Positions 16,492 through 23,165 of a stretch of 38,889 bases of DNA are shown here, piece after piece. Source of the stretch: Cypionkella sp. (GTDB lineage Bacteria; Pseudomonadota; Alphaproteobacteria; Rhodobacterales; Rhodobacteraceae); contig JALOSF010000018.1 of NCBI GenBank assembly GCA_025458525.1, positions 1-38,889 on the forward strand, in the 5' to 3' direction. The stretch's first letter is position 1. The number at the start of each line of letters is the position of its first letter. The notes under the pieces were generated by a model, which saw nothing but the letters and a program-made list of their open reading frames with translations, was not told the DNA's origin and did no database searches. Both the position numbers and the translations under genes were made by a program.

Positions 16492-17868
16492 ATGGACGGC
16501 TACAGCAGCAATGATATTTCGGCGGTGGTCGAGGCCGACCGCGCCCATGTCTGGCATCACCTGAGCCAGCACAAGCCCTATGAGACGATTGATCCGCGGG
16601 TGATCATCGAAGGCAAGGGGATGCGGGTCTGGGACGCGCGCGGCAAGGAACATCTGGATGCGGTGTCGGGCGGCGTCTGGACGGTGAATGTGGGCTATGG
16701 GCGCGAAAGCATCGCCAATGCGGTGCGCGACCAGTTGATCCGGATGAACTATTTCGCGGGCGCCGCCGGGTCGGTGCCGGGCGCGCGCTTTGCCCAACGG
16801 CTGATCGAGAAGATGCCGGGGTTGAGCCGGGTCTATTACGCGAACTCGGGGTCCGAGGCGAATGAGAAGGTCTACAAGATGGTGCGCCAGATCGCGCACA
16901 AGCACCATGGCGGGCGCAAGTGGAAGATCCTTTATCGCGAGCGTGATTATCACGGCACCACCATCGGCACGCTGGCAACCAGCGGTCAGGCGCAGCGCGC
17001 GGCGCAATATGGGCCCTATCCCGATGGGTTCGTGATGGTGCCCCATTGCCTTGAATACCGCGCGCAATGGGATGGCGCAGATTACGGTCGGCGCGCGGCC
17101 GATGCGATCGAGGAGGTGATCCTGCGCGAAGGCCCCGATACCGTGGGCTGTCTGGTGCTGGAGCCGATCACGGCGGGCGGCGGGGTCATCGTGCCGCCCG
17201 CCGGCTACTGGGAACGGGTGCAGGAGATTTGCCGCAAGCATGACATCCTGCTGCACATCGACGAGGTGGTCTGCGGTGTGGGCCGGACCGGCACCTGGTT
17301 CGGCTATCAGCACTATGGCATCCAGCCCGATTTCGTGACCATGGCCAAGGGGGTCGCCTCTGGCTATGCCGCGATTTCCTGCACCGTGACGACCGAGGCG
17401 GTGTTTGACCTGTTCAAGGACGATCCCACCGACACGATGAGCTATTTCCGCGACATCTCGACCTTTGGCGGTTGCACGGCGGGCCCGGCGGCGGCGCTGG
17501 AAAACATGCGGATCATCGAGGACGAGGATCTGCTGAACAACACCGTCGCCATGGGCGAGCGGTGCCTGAACAACCTGCGCGCCCTGATGGACAAGCACAA
17601 GGTCATTGGCGATGTGCGCGGCAAGGGGTTGTTCCTTGGCGCCGAACTGGTGTCGGACCGCGCGAGCAAGGAGGCGCTGGACGAAAAGAAGGTGCAGGCG
17701 GTGGTGGCCGATTGCATGGCGCAAGGCGTGATCATCGGGGCGACAAACCGCAGCCTGCCGGGGCTGAACAACACGCTGTGCCTGAGCCCCGCCCTGATCG
17801 CCGCGCCCGATGACATCGACCAGATCACCGATGCCATCGATCAGGCCCTGACGCGCGTCTGCGGCTGA
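16492..17868 (+). CDS. tpa: taurine-pyruvate aminotransferase
   Basis: Cytoplasmic PLP enzyme, 458 aa, class III aminotransferase. It transfers the amino group of taurine to pyruvate, giving sulfoacetaldehyde and alanine. Visible marks are SGSEANEKVYKMVRQI (PLP phosphate site), YHGTTIGTLATSGQ, the cofactor Asp in HIDEVVCGVGRTG, and PLP Lys286 in MAKGVASGYAA. Tpa is distinguished from other omega-aminotransferases mainly by context: tauA divergent, tauR and xsc downstream. I chose ATG 16492 because GGGAG lies eight bases upstream and the -10-like GATGCT lies 30 bases before; a longer reading from 16354 would start upstream of the promoter. A strong hairpin follows the stop. Confidence 0.93.
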   Translation: MDGYSSNDISAVVEADRAHVWHHLSQHKPYETIDPRVIIEGKGMRVWDARGKEHLDAVSGGVWTVNVGYGRESIANAVRDQLIRMNYFAGAAGSVPGARFAQRLIEKMPGLSRVYYANSGSEANEKVYKMVRQIAHKHHGGRKWKILYRERDYHGTTIGTLATSGQAQRAAQYGPYPDGFVMVPHCLEYRAQWDGADYGRRAADAIEEVILREGPDTVGCLVLEPITAGGGVIVPPAGYWERVQEICRKHDILLHIDEVVCGVGRTGTWFGYQHYGIQPDFVTMAKGVASGYAAISCTVTTEAVFDLFKDDPTDTMSYFRDISTFGGCTAGPAAALENMRIIEDEDLLNNTVAMGERCLNNLRALMDKHKVIGDVRGKGLFLGAELVSDRASKEALDEKKVQAVVADCMAQGVIIGATNRSLPGLNNTLCLSPALIAAPDDIDQITDAIDQALTRVCG

Positions 17869-17886
17869 CCGGCCTGATCCGGCGGA

Positions 17887-17915
17887 CTCCTCTGCCCGAA
17901 AGGCGGGCAGAGGAG
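17887..17915 (+). terminator. hairpin after tpa, possible terminator
   Basis: CTCCTCTGCCCG (17887-17898) and CGGGCAGAGGAG (17904-17915) are perfect 12-base inverted arms around the loop AAAGG. It starts 18 bases after the tpa stop. No T-run follows, so it may be a Rho-assisted stop or an mRNA-protecting stem, not a classic intrinsic terminator. It separates tpa from the tauR promoter region. Confidence 0.55.
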
Positions 17916-17986
17916 GCTCTGCTGTCTCGTCGCCGCGTGCCGCGTCTCCTCGGGTTTGCTTGACGGCGCGGCACGATTCGCGTTGT

Positions 17987-18011
17987 CTGGTCTTATCGCT
18001 GATAAGGCCAG
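17987..18011 (+). promoter_or_regulatory. inverted-repeat operator overlapping the tauR ribosome site
   Basis: CTGGTCTTATC (17987-17997), spacer GCT, then GATAAGGCCAG (18001-18011): arms match at 10 of 11 bases. The arm contains the same CTGGNCTTA core as the direct repeats before tpa and xsc, but here head to head. The right arm includes AAGG, the only ribosome-site-like sequence seven bases before the tauR ATG at 18015. TTGACG at 17960-17965 could serve as a -35. A protein on this palindrome would cover the start of the transcript, so negative autoregulation by TauR is the simple reading. Confidence 0.6.
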
Positions 18012-18014
18012 ATC

Positions 18015-19490
18015 ATGCCCATCCCCGCCGAAGCCTTTTTCCTGCCGCCGGGGGCGGCCGGCACCTTGCAAAGCCGCATCCGCGCCATGGTGGTGCAGGG
18101 CGTTCTGGCGGGCCGCCTGCGTCCGGGGGACAAGATGCCATCCTCGCGCGGGTTGGCCGAGCATCTGGGCATCAGCCGGATCACGGTGACACTGGCCTAT
18201 GCGGATCTCGTGTCGTCGGATTACCTCTCGGCCAGGGGGCGGTCGGGCTATTTCGTGTCGGACACCGCGCCGCGGGCGCCCGAGTTTCCCAAGGCGCCGC
18301 AGCGTGACGACGGGCTTGATTTCACCGCCCTGACCGGCGCGCGGTTTTCGCGGGTGGCGCGCCTGGCCAAGCCCGAGGATTGGGAGCGTTTCGCCTATCC
18401 GTTCATCTATGGTCAGGCGGATGCGGCCTTGTTTGACCATCAGAACTGGCGCGCTTGTGCCTTGCGGGCGCTGGGGCGGCGCGATTTCGCGGCGCTGACC
18501 TCGGATTACTATGAACGCGACGATCCGGTGCTGATCGAGCATGTCTTGCGCAGCATCTTGCCGCGGCGGGGCATCGCGGCCCGGGCGGATGAGGTGCTGC
18601 TGACGCTTGGCGCGCAAAACGCGCTGTGGATCGCGGCGCAGGTTCTGCTGGGGCCGGGCAAGCGGGCCGTGGTGGAAAACCCCGGCTACCCCGGCTTGCG
18701 GGCGATACTGGAACCCTCGGGGACCGAGGTTCTGGCGGTCGATGTCGATGAGGGCGGGTTGCCGCCCGATGCCCTGCCCGGCGGGGTGGATGCGGTGTTC
18801 ACCACCGCGTCGCACCAATGCCCGACCAATGCCACCATGCCGGTCGCGCGCCGGGTGGCGTTGCTCGACGCTGCCGCGCGCAAGGGGTTCGTGGTGATCG
18901 AGGACGATTATGAATTCGAGATGTCCTTTCTGAAACCCGTGGCCCCGGCGCTCAAATCGCTCGACCGCGAGGGGCGGGTGGTTTACGCGGGCTCGTTTTC
19001 CAAATCGATCTTTCCGGGGTTGCGCCTTGGCTATCTGGTCGCCTCGCCCAGTTTCATCGCCGAGGCGCGGGCGCTGCGCTCTTTGGTCTTGCGCCATCCC
19101 CCCGGCCATATCCAGCGCACGGTCGCCTATTTCCTGGCCGACGGGCATTATGACGCGCTGATCAACCGCATGCGGGTGGCGTTCCGGCGGCGGCGGCAGG
19201 CGATGGAGGATGCGATCGCCGAGCAGGGCCTGACGGTGGCGGGGCAGGGCGGCTTTGGCGGGTCCAGCATCTGGATGCGCGCACCCGAGGGGGTGGATAC
19301 CGAGGCGCTGGCAGCGCATCTGCGCGGCGCAGGCGTGCTGATCGAGCCGGGGCGGGCGTTTTTCGACCCCGCACGCCAAAGCCGCAGCCATTACCGGCTC
19401 GCCTATTCCTCGATCGCGCCGTCGCGCATCCCCGAAGGCATCGCGCGCATTGCCGCGGCCTTGCGCAAGGGGGGTGCCAACTGGACCTAA
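18015..19490 (+). CDS. tauR: MocR-family (GntR-aminotransferase) regulator TauR
   Basis: A 491-aa transcription factor, expected to activate taurine genes when taurine is present. Residues about 15-85 are a GntR-type winged helix, with GDKMPSSRGLAEHLGISR then ITVTLAYADL, and GRSGYFVS closing the wing. Residues about 110-485 are a fold-type I aminotransferase domain used as effector sensor. PLP Lys330 is present in AGSFSKSIFPGLRLGYL, with VVENPGYPGLRAIL, TTASHQCPTNATMP and EDDYEFEMSF upstream of it. The protein therefore should bind PLP. ATG 18015 directly follows the palindrome at 17987-18011. Its last codons and stop lie inside the first repeat of the xsc operator. The symbol rests on position between tpa and xsc. 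Confidence 0.92.
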   Translation: MPIPAEAFFLPPGAAGTLQSRIRAMVVQGVLAGRLRPGDKMPSSRGLAEHLGISRITVTLAYADLVSSDYLSARGRSGYFVSDTAPRAPEFPKAPQRDDGLDFTALTGARFSRVARLAKPEDWERFAYPFIYGQADAALFDHQNWRACALRALGRRDFAALTSDYYERDDPVLIEHVLRSILPRRGIAARADEVLLTLGAQNALWIAAQVLLGPGKRAVVENPGYPGLRAILEPSGTEVLAVDVDEGGLPPDALPGGVDAVFTTASHQCPTNATMPVARRVALLDAAARKGFVVIEDDYEFEMSFLKPVAPALKSLDREGRVVYAGSFSKSIFPGLRLGYLVASPSFIAEARALRSLVLRHPPGHIQRTVAYFLADGHYDALINRMRVAFRRRRQAMEDAIAEQGLTVAGQGGFGGSSIWMRAPEGVDTEALAAHLRGAGVLIEPGRAFFDPARQSRSHYRLAYSSIAPSRIPEGIARIAAALRKGGANWT

Positions 19491-19539
19491 ATCTGCGCGG
19501 ACTCTGGCCCTAAGGGTGCCTTTGGCGGCCCGCTATGCT
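19481..19539 (+). promoter_or_regulatory. TauR-type direct-repeat operator and -10 of the xsc promoter
   Basis: CTGGACCTAA (19481-19490) and CTGGCCCTAA (19504-19513) start 23 bases apart. The hexamer TATGCT (19534-19539) begins 30 bases after the start of the second repeat, and the xsc ATG is 31 bases past it. The geometry equals that of the tpa promoter to the base. Between the repeat and the -10 both promoters also share TGCCT-N-TGGCG. The first repeat overlaps the last three codons of tauR, including its TAA stop. Confidence 0.8.
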
Positions 19540-19570
19540 TGGCCCACACTGACAGGACGGAGCACGACCC

Positions 19571-21343
19571 ATGCGGATGACCACCGAAGAAGCCTTTGTA
19601 AAAGTCTTGCAGATGCACGGGATCGAGCATGCCTTTGGCATCATCGGATCGGCCTTCATGCCGATTTCCGACCTGTTCCCGCGCGCGGGCATCACCTTCT
19701 GGGATTGCGCGCACGAAGGGTCGGGCGGGATGATGGCCGACGGTTACACCCGCGCCTCGGGCAAGATGTGCATGATGATTGCGCAAAACGGGCCGGGCAT
19801 TACCAATTTCGTCACCGCGGTAAAGACCGCCTATTGGAACCATACCCCGCTTTTGCTGGTGACGCCGCAGGCCGCGAACAAGACGATCGGCATGGGCGGC
19901 TTTCAGGAAGTCGAACAGATGGCGCTGTTCGCCGACATGGTCTGCTATCAGGAGGAGGTACGCGACCCCACCCGCGTGGCCGAGGTGCTGAACCGCTGCA
20001 TCCTTCAGGCCAGGCGGCAATCGGCCCCGGCGCAGATCAACATGCCGCGCGACTTCTGGACCCAGGTGATCGACATCGACCTGCCCGCGGTGGTGGAGTT
20101 CGAGCGCCCCGCGGGCGGGGAGGCGGCGATCCAGGCGGCGGCCGATCTGCTGTCGGAGGCACGGTTTCCGGTGATCCTGAACGGCGCGGGCGTGGTGCTG
20201 TCGGGGGCCATCCCGACCAGCATGGCGCTGGCGGAGCGGCTGGATGCGCCGGTCTGTGTGGGCTATCAGCACAATGATGCGTTCCCGGGCAGCCACCCGC
20301 TGTTTGCCGGGCCCCTGGGGTATAACGGCAGCAAGGCCGCGATGGAGTTGATTTCGCGCGCCGATGTGGTATTCTGTTTGGGTACCCGGTTGAACCCGTT
20401 TTCAACACTTCCCGGATACGCGCTGGACTACTGGCCCAAGGCGGCCAAAATCATCCAAGTCGATATCAACCCGGATCGGATCGGGCTGACGAAGAAGGTG
20501 ACAGTCGGTATTGTCGGCGACGCGAAAAAGGTCGCCGAGGCGGTTTTGGCGCGGCTTGCCATCTCCGCCGGTGACCATGGGCGCACCGAACGCAAGGCCC
20601 TGATCGCGCAGACAAAATCCGCATGGGCGCAGGCCTTGTCATCGATGGATCACGAGGAGGATGACCCAGGCACCAGCTGGAATCAGCGCGCGCGTGCGGC
20701 AAAACCCGACTGGATGAGCCCGCGCATGGCCTGGCGCGCGATCCAGTCGGCGCTGCCGCGCGAGGCGATCATTTCCAGTGACATCGGCAACAATTGTGCC
20801 ATCGGCAATGCCTATCCGACCTTCGAGGCGGGGCGCAAATACCTTGCGCCGGGGCTGTTTGGTCCCTGTGGCTATGGTCTGCCCTCGATCATAGGGGCCA
20901 AGATCGCCTGTCCCGATGTGCCGGTGGTGGGCTTTGCCGGGGACGGCGCCTTTGGCATCGCGGTCACGGAACTGACCGCGATCGGCCGCCCGGAATGGCC
21001 CGCGATCACCATGGTGGTGTTCCGCAACTACCAGTGGGGCGCGGAAAAGCGCAATTCCACGCTTTGGTATGACGACAACTTTGTCGGGACCGAGCTGGAT
21101 GAGGGCGTCAGTTACGCCGCAATCGCGCGCGCCTGCGGGTTGCAAGGCGTGCAGGCCCGTACGATGGACGATCTGCGCGCGGCATTGACCCAGGCGCTGG
21201 CAGATCAGAAGGCGGGCAAGACCACCTTGATCGAGGCGCTGATCAATCAGGAACTGGGCGAGCCGTTCCGCCGCGATGCGATGAAAAAGCCCGTCGAGGT
21301 GGCCGGAATCTCCAAGGCGGACATGCGCCCGCAGCGGGTATGA
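19571..21343 (+). CDS. xsc: sulfoacetaldehyde acetyltransferase Xsc
   Basis: Cytoplasmic thiamine-diphosphate enzyme, 590 aa, the usual length. It converts sulfoacetaldehyde and phosphate to acetyl phosphate and sulfite, the C-S bond-breaking step of taurine breakdown. Glu49 in CAHEGSGGMMADGYTR is the cofactor-activating Glu. GDGAFGIAVTELTAIGR (from residue 457) with the Asn in FRNYQWGAEKRN forms the ThDP/Mg site. SWNQRARAAKPDWMSPRMAW is typical of Xsc and absent from acetolactate synthase. GGAG lies eight bases before ATG 19571, which follows a TauR-type promoter. The stop overlaps the next start (ATGA), beginning a six-gene chain that ends in soeC. Confidence 0.95.
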   Translation: MRMTTEEAFVKVLQMHGIEHAFGIIGSAFMPISDLFPRAGITFWDCAHEGSGGMMADGYTRASGKMCMMIAQNGPGITNFVTAVKTAYWNHTPLLLVTPQAANKTIGMGGFQEVEQMALFADMVCYQEEVRDPTRVAEVLNRCILQARRQSAPAQINMPRDFWTQVIDIDLPAVVEFERPAGGEAAIQAAADLLSEARFPVILNGAGVVLSGAIPTSMALAERLDAPVCVGYQHNDAFPGSHPLFAGPLGYNGSKAAMELISRADVVFCLGTRLNPFSTLPGYALDYWPKAAKIIQVDINPDRIGLTKKVTVGIVGDAKKVAEAVLARLAISAGDHGRTERKALIAQTKSAWAQALSSMDHEEDDPGTSWNQRARAAKPDWMSPRMAWRAIQSALPREAIISSDIGNNCAIGNAYPTFEAGRKYLAPGLFGPCGYGLPSIIGAKIACPDVPVVGFAGDGAFGIAVTELTAIGRPEWPAITMVVFRNYQWGAEKRNSTLWYDDNFVGTELDEGVSYAAIARACGLQGVQARTMDDLRAALTQALADQKAGKTTLIEALINQELGEPFRRDAMKKPVEVAGISKADMRPQRV

Positions 21344-22080
21344 TCCCGTTCGGCCTGACCGGGCCCGAGGCCGCGCTGGTGGCCTTGGGGATGCTGGTCG
21401 CAGGCTATGTGCGCGGCTATTGCGGTTTTGGCTTTGCCGCGCTGGTCATGATCTGCGCCGCGCTGGTGACAGACCCGTTTCCCTTTGTGCCCGTGGTCAT
21501 TCTGGCCGACATCGTCATGACGCTGGGTCAGGCGCGGGCGATCTGGGCGCATATCGACTGGCGGCGCGTGGCGGGGCTGTTCGCGGGCTGTCTTGTGGGC
21601 GTGCCGCTGGGGGTGGCGGCCATCGTCTGGGCGGGGCCCGATCTGGGGCGGGCGGTGCTGTCGGTCTTTGTGCTGGCGATGTGCGGGCTCTTGCTGGCGG
21701 GCTGGCAGATCGCGCCCCAAGGGGCGGCCGCCCATGCGGCGGTGGGCGCGGTGTCGGGGCTGGCCAACGGCATGGCGGTCGGGGGGCTGCCGGTGGCGGT
21801 GTTCTTTACCGCCCAAAGGGTTGCGCCAGTGGTCTTTCGGGCGACGGTGATTGCCTATTTCACCGCGCTGGACCTGTGGTCCTTGCCCGTTCTCTGGCAG
21901 GCCGGTCAGATCACCCGCGACAGTTTCGTGGCGACTGCCCTCGGCTTGCCCTACATGCTGATCGGGCTGTGGTTCGGGGGCCGCCGCTTTGCCGGCACAT
22001 CGGCGCAGGACTTCAGACGCTTTGCCATTCTGCTGCTGACCTGTCTATCCTTGGCCGGTCTGGTCAAATCGGTGACATGA
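21340..22080 (+). CDS. tauE: TauE/SafE-family sulfite exporter
   Basis: A 246-aa membrane protein with about eight hydrophobic segments and the TauE/SafE layout of two related halves: GYVRGYCGFGFAALVMICAALV in the first (shown here as one block of the opening helix region) and GAVSGLANGMAVGGLPVAVF in the second. Relatives export sulfite or sulfoacetate. Next to xsc it would relieve sulfite stress when cleavage outruns oxidation by SoeABC. Its ATG overlaps the xsc stop, and its stop overlaps the ackA start, so the genes are translationally coupled. Some roseobacter and Paracoccus taurine clusters carry TauZ instead; I cannot rule out that this protein fills that role. Confidence 0.85.
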   Translation: MIPFGLTGPEAALVALGMLVAGYVRGYCGFGFAALVMICAALVTDPFPFVPVVILADIVMTLGQARAIWAHIDWRRVAGLFAGCLVGVPLGVAAIVWAGPDLGRAVLSVFVLAMCGLLLAGWQIAPQGAAAHAAVGAVSGLANGMAVGGLPVAVFFTAQRVAPVVFRATVIAYFTALDLWSLPVLWQAGQITRDSFVATALGLPYMLIGLWFGGRRFAGTSAQDFRRFAILLLTCLSLAGLVKSVT

Positions 22081-23165
22081 TGCTGCTTGTGGTCAATTCC
22101 GGCTCGTCCTCGGTCAAACTGGCGCTGTTCGAGGCGGCAGAGCAGCGGGCCGAGGCGCGGGTGGAGGAGATCGCGCCCGGCGGCCATGCGGCTGCGCTGG
22201 CCCGGGGCCTTGCGCAGATGGGGGTGCGGCCCGATCTCTTGGGGGCTGCGGCGCATCGTGTGGTGCATGGCGGTGCTTCGTTGACGCAGACCTGCCGGAT
22301 CACCCCGGCCGTGCTGGCCAGCATCGAAGCCTGTGCCGATCTGGCCCCGTTGCACAACCCGCCGGCCCTTGCCGGGATCGCGGCGGTGACGGACCTGTGC
22401 CCCGACCTGCCGCAATACGCAGCCTTTGACACCGCCTTTCACGCGACCAATCCCGCTGTGGCGACCACCTATGCCCTTCCGCTGGCAGACCGTCGGCGCG
22501 GCCTGCGCCGCTATGGGTTTCACGGGCTGTCCTACGCCGCGGTCGTGCGGCGCATGACGGATCTTGCAGGCGCCTTGCCCCGGCGGATGCTGTCCTTTCA
22601 CCTTGGCAACGGTGCCTCGGCCTGTGCCATCCTGGACGGATGCTCTGTCGCCTCCAGCATGGGGTTTTCGCCGCTGGACGGGTTGACGATGGGCACACGC
22701 GCGGGGGCGCTCGATCCGGCGGTCGTGCTTGACCTTGCGGCGCGCCACGGGGTGGCGGGTGCGGCCGAGATATTGAACCGCGGCTCGGGCCTGCGCGGGC
22801 TGGCCGGCACCAACGATATGCGTGTCTTGCGCGCGGCCGGCACGGCCGAGGCGGCATTTGCCATCGATCACTTCTGCTACTGGGCGGCGCGGCACGGCGC
22901 CTCGCTTTGTGCCGCGATGGGGGGCGTCGATGCCATCACCTTTACCGGCGGGATCGGTGAAAATGACGCCGAGGTGCGGGCCCGGATCGTGAACAGCCTT
23001 GCTTTTCTGGGGGCGGTCATGGACGCTGAGGCGAATGGCCGGGGAGAGCGGGCCGTGCACAAGGCGACATCATCGGTCGCGATCTGGACAGTTCCGGCGG
23101 ATGAGGAACGCCAGATTGCACTGGAGACCAAGGCCGCCATCGCGCGCAAGGAGGCGCAGACGTGA
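22077..23165 (+). CDS. ackA: acetate kinase (short form)
   Basis: A 362-aa acetate kinase, shorter than the usual 395-400 aa. In this cluster it can turn Xsc-derived acetyl phosphate into acetate and ATP. Conserved sites are VVNSGSSSVKLALF at the start, HRVVHGG, FDTAFH (catalytic Asp), RRYGFHGLSY (His), SFHLGNGASACAILDG, MGTRAGALDP and FTGGIGEND. One change stands out: the usual D-T-SMG motif reads ASSMG (Ala192). The last Glu pair is in PADEERQIAL. Two adjacent ATGs (22077, 22080) are possible; the first makes an ATGA overlap with tauE. The stop overlaps the GTG start of soeA. A phosphate acetyltransferase, common in such clusters, is not in the window. Confidence 0.88.
   Translation: MMLLVVNSGSSSVKLALFEAAEQRAEARVEEIAPGGHAAALARGLAQMGVRPDLLGAAAHRVVHGGASLTQTCRITPAVLASIEACADLAPLHNPPALAGIAAVTDLCPDLPQYAAFDTAFHATNPAVATTYALPLADRRRGLRRYGFHGLSYAAVVRRMTDLAGALPRRMLSFHLGNGASACAILDGCSVASSMGFSPLDGLTMGTRAGALDPAVVLDLAARHGVAGAAEILNRGSGLRGLAGTNDMRVLRAAGTAEAAFAIDHFCYWAARHGASLCAAMGGVDAITFTGGIGENDAEVRARIVNSLAFLGAVMDAEANGRGERAVHKATSSVAIWTVPADEERQIALETKAAIARKEAQT

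Noticed and set aside
19571-21343. Reading xsc as acetolactate synthase.
   Set aside because: The ThDP fold is shared, but the Xsc-type sequence around SWNQRARAAKPDWMS and the flanking tpa, tauR and tauE point to sulfoacetaldehyde acetyltransferase.
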